A stretch of DNA of 6,719 bases from positions 35,913 through 42,631 of the forward strand of contig CAJTMQ010000006.1 of assembly GCA_910577215.1 (NCBI GenBank). The letters are read 5' to 3'. The notes below the pieces were generated by a model that made no database searches, had not been told where the DNA came from, and was given only the letters and a program-made list of their open reading frames with translations. This DNA comes from an uncultured Eubacterium sp. (GTDB taxonomy: Bacteria > Bacillota > Clostridia > Oscillospirales > Acutalibacteraceae). The position numbers and the translations under genes are program-made. This document shows positions 1-5,245 of this stretch, piece by piece; within the stretch, counting starts at the first letter, position 1; every line of letters begins with the position of its first letter.

Positions 1-195
1 ATTTTTGTTGAAATATTTCACGGCAGAAAACGAACTCATAAGGATAACAAAGCAGGCAGCACAAGACAGATAGGCAGACTTTTTTCTTCGCTGCTTCTGA
101 TTATATTTTGAAATTCCTGATTTAACACCTGCTAATGTTTTTTCATACAAATCATCTGATAATTTTAACTGATTATTATATTCGTTATAATTCAT
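1..195 (-). CDS. Probable membrane-bound anti-sigma factor (DUF4179-like), N-terminal part only
   Basis: This is the first 65 codons of a gene that continues past the left edge. The ATG at 195-193 follows a good ribosome binding site (AAGGAG, 7 bases before it) and overlaps the last 11 bases of the sigma factor gene, so the two are probably translationally coupled. The visible protein starts with a polar, acidic stretch containing KLSDDLYEKTLAGV (about residues 11-24). A basic patch, KQRRKK, lies at about 34-39, followed by one hydrophobic segment at about 41-58 (start AYLSCAACFVILM), read as a membrane helix with the N-terminus inside the cell. A short cytosolic head, a basic stop and a single membrane span, encoded directly after an ECF sigma gene, is the usual layout of Bacillota anti-sigma proteins of the DUF4179 type. 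The head would hold the sigma factor at the membrane until a signal releases it. The sensing C-terminal part is outside the window. The role is inferred from context and topology, not from a catalytic motif. Confidence 0.72.
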   Translation of the reverse strand, partial: MNYNEYNNQLKLSDDLYEKTLAGVKSGISKYNQKQRRKKSAYLSCAACFVILMSSFSAVKYFNKN

Positions 196-694
196 AATAC
201 TGCTCCTTTTCAAGATGTGTTTTTATTTTGCTCTTTGCACGTGACAAATGAGATTTTACCGTATTCTCATTGCATCTCATTATTTTTGCTATATTTTTTA
301 TTGGGATTTGTTCGTAATAAAACAGATAAACAGCAAGCCTTTGATTAGCAGTTAATTTATATATCGTATTTTTCAAATCCATATGCTCAACTCTTGTGTT
401 TTCAAAATTATTGTCAATAACTTGTATCGTATCATCCAACTGCAGGTTTTGGCGGGATTTAGAACGCAAGACATTTTTGCACAGATTTGCTGTTACTTTC
501 AATATCCAAGCCTTTTCGTGATTATCATCGTTAAACTTTTTATCGGAGATAAAATATTTAATAAATACTTCCTGAACAATATCCTCAGCATCATCCTTAT
601 TTAAAAGAAAATGATATGCTGTTCTGAAAACTATATCTGCATATTTTTGGTATAATTTATCAAAACACTGCTTGTCAAAATCGATTACGGACAT
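185..694 (-). CDS. RNA polymerase sigma factor, ECF (sigma-70) family
   Basis: A 169-residue ECF sigma factor that directs RNA polymerase to its own promoter set. Region 2 covers about residues 11-74, with the core-binding and -10-recognition helix around DAEDIVQEVFIKYF (35-48). Region 4 covers about 108-161, with a helix-turn-helix at about 131-152 ending in ENTVKSHLSRAKSKIK. The linker is short, and regions 1 and 3 are absent, as expected for this family. I chose the ATG at 694 because a strong ribosome binding site (AAGAGGTGAT, 711-702) sits 7 bases before it. The in-frame GTG at 706 and ATG at 703 lie inside that site, so a 173-residue form is unlikely. The stop overlaps the start of the downstream anti-sigma candidate, and a promoter with an internal palindrome lies upstream. 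The regulon and inducing signal cannot be told from this window. Confidence 0.93.
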   Translation of the reverse strand: MSVIDFDKQCFDKLYQKYADIVFRTAYHFLLNKDDAEDIVQEVFIKYFISDKKFNDDNHEKAWILKVTANLCKNVLRSKSRQNLQLDDTIQVIDNNFENTRVEHMDLKNTIYKLTANQRLAVYLFYYEQIPIKNIAKIMRCNENTVKSHLSRAKSKIKTHLEKEQYYEL

Positions 695-737
695 ATAATT
701 CATCACCTCTTACTATACAAAACACATTAAAAATATA

Positions 738-784
738 AAAAGTTGCAGATAATTCTTTTTATTATACCGCAACTTTTCAAGTTG
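738..784. repeat. Cluster of AAGTTG half-sites (possible operator)
   Basis: Three copies of AAGTTG or its complement lie in 47 bases. AAAAGTTGC at 738-746 and GCAACTTTT at 769-777 form a perfect 9-base inverted repeat. The second copy also forms a tighter palindrome (CAACTT, three bases, AAGTTG; 770-784) with the third copy at 779-784. The inner palindrome sits between the -35 and -10 of the predicted sigma promoter and the outer copy lies just after the predicted start. This suits a repressor binding site, but no regulator gene is adjacent. Confidence 0.4.
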
Positions 785-788
785 TTTA
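761..788 (-). promoter_or_regulatory. Candidate promoter of the sigma factor gene, with a palindrome in the spacer
   Basis: On the minus strand a perfect TATAAT lies at 766-761, with TAAACA (4 of 6 matches to TTGACA) at 788-783, a 16-base spacer. The start would fall near 754, giving a 5' leader of about 60 bases to the ATG at 694. The spacer holds the palindrome CAACTT-3-AAGTTG (770-784). I saw no ECF-type -35/-10 pair, so self-activation by the encoded sigma factor is not supported. Confidence 0.45.
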
Positions 789-806
789 TAATAATGCGAA
801 TTAGAG

Positions 807-840
807 AAAGGGCTATTATAGCCCTTTTTATTCTTTTTTT
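807..840 (+). terminator. Intrinsic terminator-like hairpin with no obvious gene before it
   Basis: AAAGGGCTAT at 807-816 and ATAGCCCTTT at 818-827 form a perfect palindrome around position 817. As RNA it gives a stem of about 8-9 pairs with a small loop. It is followed on the plus strand by a long T-rich run (825-840). On the minus strand the following bases are not T-rich, so it reads as a plus-strand terminator. No plus-strand gene ends here, because the gene to the left is on the minus strand. It may insulate against antisense transcription out of the sigma promoter region or be left over from a lost gene. Confidence 0.55.
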
Positions 841-1059
841 TGCAGAAAAAATAGATAATTTTGCATTTTTGTTGATTGTAAAAACATTATATGTTAATGA
901 GAAGGGTAAACAATCAAAATCAATTAATGTTTTGTGTAGTATAAACCTTACGGCAAAATAATAATTTTAGGTTTTGCTATAAAATAGAATATTTTTACTT
1001 TACAGACATTAGCAAATCTTGATTACTTTGTTGGTTGCTGTAAAGGAGAATATTAAATA
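841..1059 (+). promoter_or_regulatory. Upstream region and 5' leader of the 104-residue gene
   Basis: This AT-rich stretch has no credible gene. The best promoter is an extended -10, TGCTATAAA at 975-983, with no good -35. It would start transcription near 990 and give a leader of about 70 bases. The leader contains a perfect 8-base inverted repeat, CTTTACAG (998-1005) and CTGTAAAG (1038-1045). The second arm overlaps the ribosome binding site AAAGGAG (1042-1048). Base pairing in the RNA would bury that site. Positions 841-970 show nothing else I can name. Confidence 0.4.
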
Positions 1060-1374
1060 ATGAACATTAAAAATGTAACCAATTGTTTTAACTATTGGCT
1101 GAAGGATAAATCAACCGAAGAAGTAACACATTCACAGAAATATGCAAAATATGAAATAGAAAAGCTGTTGGCGGATCAAAGTGAAGCAGAATTGATTTTA
1201 AGAAAGGAAAATATTTTAATCTGCAGATGCAGATATAACTATGTAATTCATCAAATTCACAGTTCAGATAATGAACCTCATTTATTTGAGTTTGAAGCAA
1301 TTGGTTATGCTGAAACAAAGAATAATACATTCATAGAATATACATACTTTGATTACATAATTACATACAGATAA
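1060..1374 (+). CDS. Hypothetical protein, 104 residues, no recognised family
   Basis: I do not recognise this protein. It is small, soluble-looking and slightly charged, with no signal peptide or membrane segment. It begins MNIKNVTNCFNYW and has a charged, probably helical stretch at about residues 18-48 (EEV...KYEIEKLLADQSEAEL). A C-terminal part rich in aromatic residues follows, with alternating patterns typical of beta strands (about 50-104). A CRC pair lies at about 55-57. Start choice: the ATG follows AAAGGAG at 1042-1048 with a rather long gap of 11 bases, and no better start is nearby. It stands alone, with its own candidate promoter upstream and a terminator downstream (1417-1455). 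Base composition matches its neighbours. That it is a real gene is supported by an intact frame flanked by these signals. The antisense frame over the same bases has no such signals. Confidence 0.6.
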   Translation: MNIKNVTNCFNYWLKDKSTEEVTHSQKYAKYEIEKLLADQSEAELILRKENILICRCRYNYVIHQIHSSDNEPHLFEFEAIGYAETKNNTFIEYTYFDYIITYR

Positions 1375-1416
1375 AAATTTTGTAAACTAAAAATAAAAGG
1401 CAGCTGACAATGTGAA

Positions 1417-1455
1417 GGGAGAGTTTTTTTATGACTCTCCCGAAATTTCTTTTTA
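1417..1455 (+). terminator. Probable terminator of the 104-residue gene
   Basis: GGGAGAGT at 1417-1424 pairs with ACTCTCCC at 1434-1441, an 8-base perfect stem with a 9-base loop that is itself T-rich. A T-rich stretch (1446-1455) follows after GAAA. The gap before the T-run makes it less than ideal. It lies 42 bases past the stop of the upstream gene. Confidence 0.5.
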
Positions 1456-1511
1456 TAGTGTTTATTTTGGAAATTTAAAATCATATCTTACTTTTTTATA
1501 TTGTCAAACAC

Positions 1512-1552
1512 TTTATTTTTTCTGATTTATGTGGTAAAATATATATACCACA
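1512..1552 (+). promoter_or_regulatory. Extended -10 promoter of the ABC exporter operon, inside a palindrome
   Basis: The best promoter before the exporter is TGG-TAAAAT at 1532-1540, an extended -10 with 5 of 6 matches. A weak TTTATT -35 lies at 1512-1517. The start would fall near 1547. The -10 lies inside a perfect inverted repeat, TGTGGTA (1530-1536) and TACCACA (1546-1552), separated by 9 bases. A protein bound there would cover the -10 and the start point. TTGTCA at 1501-1506 is too far upstream to serve this -10. Confidence 0.5.
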
Positions 1553-1697
1553 CAGTTTAATATCACTCTAAGCAGGCATACTTTAGGTAAAAGCGTATGT
1601 CTTGATGTGTCATATCCTGCTGGGAGTGAACTGTGTGGTAACAGAAGTCAGGCTGCGTTTTTCAGTGCGTAGCTTCGGCTGCGTACTTTTTATTTAG
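1546..1697 (+). promoter_or_regulatory. Structured leader RNA of the ABC exporter operon, unrecognised class
   Basis: Downstream of the promoter the RNA can form a long imperfect stem. TACCACACAGTT (1546-1557) pairs with AACTGTGTGGTA (1629-1640), 12 pairs. After a 5-6-base bulge, CACTC (1564-1568) pairs with GAGTG (1624-1628). After a 2x2 loop, AGCAGG (1571-1576) pairs with CCTGCT (1616-1621). Inside, CATAC (1577-1581) pairs with GTATG (1595-1599) around a 13-base loop. This stem is followed by a terminator at 1664-1694. GCTGCG at 1652-1657 can compete for the terminator's left arm by pairing with CGTAGC (1668-1673). A structured element followed by mutually exclusive hairpins before a coding start is the layout of a transcription attenuator. 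I see none of the conserved cores of T-box, SAM, TPP, FMN, purine, cobalamin, c-di-GMP or fluoride elements. The ligand or trigger is unknown. Confidence 0.6.
1664..1694 (+). terminator. UUCG-capped intrinsic terminator just upstream of the ABC ATPase gene
   Basis: AGTGCGTAGC (1664-1673) pairs with GCTGCGTACT (1678-1687). This gives 10 pairs including two G-U wobbles, closed by a C(UUCG)G tetraloop and followed by TTTTTATTT. It is a textbook intrinsic terminator, but it ends immediately before the ribosome binding site of the next gene rather than after a gene. That placement fits conditional termination of the exporter transcript, or the 3' end of a separate small RNA of about 145 bases. Confidence 0.8.
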
Positions 1698-1709
1698 GAG
1701 AATGTGGTT

Positions 1710-2600
1710 ATGAAATTAGAATTGAAGAACATTCATAAAAGCTTTGGAGAGAAGCAGGTGTTAAAGGGTATTTCTCTTTATGCCGAGGGCGGAAAAGCAT
1801 TCGGTTTGCTCGGCAGAAACGGAGCAGGAAAAACAACCTCTATCAGAATTCTGATGGATGTGTTTCCCGCAAACAGCGGTGAAATACTGTTTAACAATCA
1901 ACCTATTGATTACAATAAGGTGCAGTTCGGTTATTTGCCGGAGGAACGGGGATTGTATCCCAAAAAGAAAATTATAGACCAGCTTGTTTATTTTGCAGAG
2001 CTAAAAAATATGAGCCGCAGTGATGCAGTTAAAGCTGTTGATTACTGGCTGGGCAGGCTTGGTATGAGTGAATACAGAAATAAGCGTCTTGACACACTTT
2101 CTAAAGGCAATCAGCAGAAAATACAGCTTATTACTGCATTGGCACATAATCCTCAGATTGTTATACTGGATGAGCCGTTTTCCGGACTAGATCCTGTTAA
2201 TGCAATGCTCTTAAAGGATGTTGTTAAGGAAGAAATTTCAAAGGGTAAAATCGTATTTTTCTCAAGTCATCAGATGAATTATATAGAAGAGTTTTGTGAC
2301 AGTATCGCAATTCTTAACGGAGGAAATATTGTTCTTTCAGGTGATTTAAGAGAAATAAAACGTAATTACCCGCGTAATAAAATAGTTGTTCGTTCTGAGC
2401 AGGTCGGCAAAATTGCATCCGATTTCGGTGCCTGCTGTACGGCTTTGTCAGAAAACGAAGCAATAATCAGGCTGTCATCATCAGATGAAAAGCAAGGTGT
2501 TATGAAACAACTTGCGGAATCTTATGATATTGATGAAATAAAGATTTTTGAACCGTCACTTAACGATATTTTTGTTGAGTATGCAGGTACAAAGGAATAA
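1710..2600 (+). CDS. ABC exporter ATP-binding subunit, NatA/YhaQ-like
   Basis: The 296-residue cytosolic ATPase powers the membrane partner encoded directly downstream. It shows the full ABC motif set: Walker A GRNGAGKTT (35-43), signature LSKGNQQ (130-136), Walker B VILDEP (151-156) with catalytic Glu155, D-loop SGLDP (158-162) and the switch His187. At the Q-loop the usual Gln is replaced by Glu in GYLPEERGLY (74-83), typical of the NatA-like subfamily (COG4152). The region after about 215 matches the C-terminal extension of that subfamily (DUF4162 type). I chose the ATG at 1710 because TTAGGAG (1694-1700) is 9 bases before it. The in-frame GTG at 1704 is only 3 bases from that site. The substrate is not given by the sequence: relatives are linked to sodium, drug or peptide-toxin export, so NatA is a family resemblance only. 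A leader with a conditional terminator precedes it. Confidence 0.94.
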   Translation: MKLELKNIHKSFGEKQVLKGISLYAEGGKAFGLLGRNGAGKTTSIRILMDVFPANSGEILFNNQPIDYNKVQFGYLPEERGLYPKKKIIDQLVYFAELKNMSRSDAVKAVDYWLGRLGMSEYRNKRLDTLSKGNQQKIQLITALAHNPQIVILDEPFSGLDPVNAMLLKDVVKEEISKGKIVFFSSHQMNYIEEFCDSIAILNGGNIVLSGDLREIKRNYPRNKIVVRSEQVGKIASDFGACCTALSENEAIIRLSSSDEKQGVMKQLAESYDIDEIKIFEPSLNDIFVEYAGTKE

Positions 2601-2612
2601 GGAGGGAATGAA

Positions 2613-3854
2613 ATGAAACAGTTTGGTAAAATACTCAAATTTGAACTTAAAAATTATCTTGCAAATAAGGTGTTTGTCGGTATAACATTAGTGCTTGTTG
2701 TTTTAATAGCTGCAGTGCTGTTTTTCCCTCGTATCACTGAGAGCTTTAAAAGTGCAGATGATACTCCTGCTGCAGATAATCTTCCCATTATGCTTATTGC
2801 AGGGGATAATGAGGAAAGTAATGAAACAGTTCGTGAAGCGTTTTCATCAGTATTTACAGATTATGAAATTTTAATTGCAGAAAATAATTCCGAAAGTATA
2901 AAGCAGCAGATTACAGACGGCTATGCCGAATGTGCTTTTGTTATGAACGGCTTAACCTCGTATACCTACTATGTTAATAATCTTTCAATGTATGATGAAA
3001 ATACAACGGTAGCGGATGAAGTTCTGCAGAATATTTATCGTATGTCTGCAATGATGCAAAGCGGTATGTCAGCAGAAGATACACAGGAAATTTTTTCTTT
3101 GCAGATAGAGCATGAAACTCTGAGTCTCGGTCAAGATCAGATGCAGAATTTCTTTTACACTTATATAATGATTTTTGCTTTGTATATGGTTATTCTTCTT
3201 TATGGTCAGATGGTAGCTACAAATGTTGCAACCGAGAAAAGCTCACGTGCAATGGAGGTACTGATAACAAGTGCAAAGCCTACAAGTATGATGTTCGGTA
3301 AAGTTATTGCTTCCTGCCTTGCAGGCTTGATTCAGCTTGTGGCTGTTTTCGGCTCTGCATTGCTGTTCTTCAATCTGAACAAAACATATTGGGGCGATAA
3401 TGCAATTGTTTCTTCAATTTTTAATATGCCAACCTCACTTTTGATTTATATGCTTATTTTCTTCCTGCTTGGTTTCTTTATCTATGCATTTATGTATGGG
3501 GCAATCGGCTCAACAACATCCAAGCTTGAGGATATAAACACATCTGTTATGCCTGTTACAATGCTGTTCATTATTGCATTCATTGTTGTTGTGTTCTCGC
3601 TATCAAGCGGCACTGTAGATAACACACTGCTTAAGGTTTGCTCTTATATTCCGTTTACATCTCCTATAGCAATGTTCACACGTATTGCGATGAGTACAGT
3701 TTCGTTTTATGAAATAGCAATTTCAATTGCAATTCTTATCGTTTCAGCCGTCGGTATAGGCATTATTTCTGCAAAGATATACAGAGTAGGTGTTCTGCTT
3801 TACGGCACAACACCCAAAATAGGCACTGTATTAAAGCTGATACGCAAGGCATAA
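2613..3854 (+). CDS. ABC exporter membrane subunit, NatB/YhaP-like (ABC-2 type permease)
   Basis: The 413-residue integral membrane partner of the preceding ATPase begins 12 bases after its stop behind a strong AAGGAGG site (2599-2605). Topology by eye: one membrane helix at about 20-38, then a large extracytoplasmic domain at about 40-178, then further helices at about 180-201, 230-253, 274-298, 311-331 and 366-388, with another possible one near 340-358. The segment after the second helix, with EKSSRAMEVLITS (208-220) and a GK at 229-230, is the conserved coupling region of the NatB/YhaP group (COG1668, ABC2_membrane_3). It is thought to contact the ATPase. Length and layout are normal for the family, and I see no frameshift. 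The outer domain is acidic and Asn/Ser rich, and is likely the part that sees substrate outside the membrane. The transported molecule is unknown. Confidence 0.92.
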   Translation: MKQFGKILKFELKNYLANKVFVGITLVLVVLIAAVLFFPRITESFKSADDTPAADNLPIMLIAGDNEESNETVREAFSSVFTDYEILIAENNSESIKQQITDGYAECAFVMNGLTSYTYYVNNLSMYDENTTVADEVLQNIYRMSAMMQSGMSAEDTQEIFSLQIEHETLSLGQDQMQNFFYTYIMIFALYMVILLYGQMVATNVATEKSSRAMEVLITSAKPTSMMFGKVIASCLAGLIQLVAVFGSALLFFNLNKTYWGDNAIVSSIFNMPTSLLIYMLIFFLLGFFIYAFMYGAIGSTTSKLEDINTSVMPVTMLFIIAFIVVVFSLSSGTVDNTLLKVCSYIPFTSPIAMFTRIAMSTVSFYEIAISIAILIVSAVGIGIISAKIYRVGVLLYGTTPKIGTVLKLIRKA

Positions 3855-3860
3855 AATGAG

Positions 3861-3890
3861 AAGGGCACGGTTTAACCGTGCCCTTTCTTT
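3861..3890. terminator. Shared terminator between the ABC operon and the pyrophosphatase gene
   Basis: AAGGGCACGG (3861-3870) and CCGTGCCCTT (3876-3885) form a perfect 10-base stem with loop TTTAA. It is followed by TTTCTTT on the plus strand. It lies 6 bases after the permease stop and just past the stop of the convergent pyrophosphatase gene. The T-tract is good for the plus strand and weak for the minus strand, so it serves the exporter operon best and may help both. Confidence 0.85.
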
Positions 3891-4422
3891 ACATCTGGAA
3901 TTTCTTTATGTATTCGTTAATGCAGTGCTCAATTATTTCTTCGGCTGCATCCCTGCTTTTTACCTCTGTAACAGACGTGCTTTTATCATTTTCAAGTGTT
4001 TTGTAAACCTCAAAAAAATGCTTGATTTCATCAAAACGGTGATTCGGAAGCTGGTCAATATTCTGATAGCCGTTATAATTTGGGTCATTAACAGGAACGG
4101 CAATGATCTTTTCATCTCTTGCACCGCTGTCCTCCATAATAAGCACGCCTATCGGAGAGCATTCAACAATCGTCATTGGCTGAATCTGCTCGCTGCAAAG
4201 CACAAGTACATCAAGGGGGTCATTGTCGCTTGCAAAGGTTCTGGGAATAAATCCGTAGTTGGCAGGATAGTGCGTAGAAGTAAAAAGAACTCTGTCCAGC
4301 TTAAGCATACCTGTTTCCTTATCAAGCTCGTATTTGTTCTTTCCTCCCTTTGAAATTTCTATAACAGCATAAAATCTGTCTTTTTTAATTCTTTTCGGAG
4401 AAATATTGTGCCATATATTCAT
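3889..4422 (-). CDS. ppa: Inorganic pyrophosphatase, soluble family I
   Basis: A cytosolic enzyme that hydrolyses pyrophosphate to two phosphates, pulling nucleotide, aminoacyl-tRNA and polymer synthesis forward. The 177-residue protein carries the family signature DNDPLDV (66-72 area), in which three Asp residues (66, 68, 71) bind metal. The other expected active-site residues, by alignment to the E. coli enzyme, are in order: Glu22, Lys30, Glu32, Arg44, Tyr52, Tyr56, Asp98, Asp103, Lys105, Tyr140 and Lys141. All appear present. Length is normal for bacterial family I. I chose the ATG at 4422 because AAGAAGGAA lies about 5 bases before it. The in-frame ATG at 4455 would add 11 residues that fall outside the family fold and has no ribosome binding site. 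It is transcribed divergently from azlC and convergently to the exporter operon, as a single gene. Confidence 0.95.
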   Translation of the reverse strand: MNIWHNISPKRIKKDRFYAVIEISKGGKNKYELDKETGMLKLDRVLFTSTHYPANYGFIPRTFASDNDPLDVLVLCSEQIQPMTIVECSPIGVLIMEDSGARDEKIIAVPVNDPNYNGYQNIDQLPNHRFDEIKHFFEVYKTLENDKSTSVTEVKSRDAAEEIIEHCINEYIKKFQM

Positions 4423-4445
4423 ATAAATTCCTTCTTTCTGATGTG

Positions 4446-4474
4446 ATTTTATCATTAAATTCTGAGAAACACAA
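4446..4474 (-). promoter_or_regulatory. Candidate promoter of ppa
   Basis: On the minus strand TAAAAT (4451-4446, 5 of 6 matches) lies 17 bases after TTGTGT (4474-4469, 3 of 6). The start would be near 4439, leaving a very short leader that contains the AAGAAGGAA binding site. The -35 is weak, so the call is tentative. Confidence 0.4.
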
Positions 4475-4481
4475 TATTTTG

Positions 4482-4510
4482 TTGAAAATTGTACGTTGTT
4501 TTTATATAAT
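4482..4510 (+). promoter_or_regulatory. Promoter of azlCD, near-consensus housekeeping type
   Basis: TTGAAA (4482-4487) and a perfect TATAAT (4505-4510) are separated by the ideal 17 bases. Transcription would start near 4517 and give a leader of about 22 bases. This is the best sigma-A-type promoter in the window. It lies back to back with the ppa promoter, their -35 boxes 7 bases apart. I see no clear operator palindrome around it. Confidence 0.82.
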
Positions 4511-4538
4511 AGTCATTAATTTTTGTTGAGAGGATAAT

Positions 4539-5243
4539 ATGAAAGACAATCGGATGAAAACAATTAAATTTGCCATAACAAAATCTCTTCCGGTTTTGTT
4601 TGGCTATCTTTTTCTTGGCTCTGCTTTCGGCATTATGCTTTATGAGGCAGGGTATAATGTTTTATTTGCAGTTTTAATTTCAGTTGTTATTTATGCAGGC
4701 TCGGGTCAATTTCTGTTTGTTTCTTTTTTAAGTAGTGCAGCATCACTCCCGACTGTTGCATTGATGACCCTGTTTGTTAATTCACGCCATATTTTTTATG
4801 GTTTGTCTTATGTTGAAATTTTTAAAAAGGGCGGATGGCGATATCCCTTTATGATTTTTTCATTAACAGATGAAACGTATTCAGTTAATACTTCTTTTCA
4901 GACTGTCCCGAGTGATGTTGATGAAGTGAGGGCGAGATATTATATTGGAGTTTTTAATCATATTTATTGGATTATCGGCTCTGTCGTCGGTTCATTGGCA
5001 GGTCAGCTTATTCCTGTTGATTTTACGGGAATAGATTTTTCAATGACAGCCCTTTTTGTAGTTATTTACATAGATCAGATGCTCGCTTCAAAGAATAAGC
5101 TGACAGGTTTGGTGGGAATTATTTCGGCTTTACTCTGCCTTATAATATTCGGTGCAGATAATTTCCTTTTGCCATCTCTGATTTTAACTGTTGCTTTACT
5201 TTCTGCAATGAAGCCGATGCTTGATAAAAGGGAGGTAAAATAG
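4539..5243 (+). CDS. azlC: Branched-chain amino acid exporter, large subunit AzlC
   Basis: A 234-residue multi-pass membrane protein, the large half of the AzlCD (LIV-E) exporter that moves branched-chain amino acids, or close analogues, out of the cell. Family landmarks visible by eye are YAGSGQF (52-58), NSRHIFYGLS (81-90) and SLTDETYS (108-115), with DFTGIDFSMTALFVV (161-175) in the second half. Hydrophobic spans lie at about 17-36, 40-56, 66-80, 138-158, 168-180 and a broken pair at about 188-226. Length is normal for AzlC. The ATG at 4539 follows GAGAGGA (4528-4534) at a spacing of about 4-5. The next Met (residue 6) has no binding site of its own. The gene has a strong promoter upstream, and azlD starts 2 bases after its stop. 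No Lrp- or AsnC-type regulator lies beside it. Substrate is inferred from family membership. Confidence 0.93.
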   Translation: MKDNRMKTIKFAITKSLPVLFGYLFLGSAFGIMLYEAGYNVLFAVLISVVIYAGSGQFLFVSFLSSAASLPTVALMTLFVNSRHIFYGLSYVEIFKKGGWRYPFMIFSLTDETYSVNTSFQTVPSDVDEVRARYYIGVFNHIYWIIGSVVGSLAGQLIPVDFTGIDFSMTALFVVIYIDQMLASKNKLTGLVGIISALLCLIIFGADNFLLPSLILTVALLSAMKPMLDKREVK

Positions 5244-5245
5244 CT

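Noticed and set aside
383..604. Plus-strand frame opposite the sigma factor gene
   Set aside because: It is antisense to a clear ECF sigma gene and has no ribosome binding site. It is a shadow of the real frame.
738..800. ECF-type promoter for self-activation of the sigma gene
   Set aside because: GCAACTT resembles an ECF -35, but no CGT-type -10 lies 16-17 bases away on either strand.
743..961. Plus-strand open frame of 72 codons
   Set aside because: It runs through the terminator hairpin and its T-run. It has no ribosome binding site at any start and has the composition of an AT-rich intergenic region.
1088..1330. Minus-strand frame opposite the 104-residue gene
   Set aside because: No ribosome binding site or promoter. 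The plus frame has promoter-like, binding-site and terminator signals, so this one is taken as the shadow.
1530..1640. Small inverted-repeat transposable element (MITE)
   Set aside because: The inverted repeats fit an RNA stem and a promoter palindrome. I see no target-site duplication flanking them and no second copy in the window.
1621..1694. T-box riboswitch
   Set aside because: GTGTGGTAAC loosely recalls the T-box bulge, but the conserved GGTGGTACCGCG core and the specifier-loop arrangement are missing, and the gene downstream is an exporter.
3856..4353. Plus-strand frame of 165 codons opposite ppa
   Set aside because: It starts in the terminator hairpin and is wholly antisense to a pyrophosphatase with all active-site residues.
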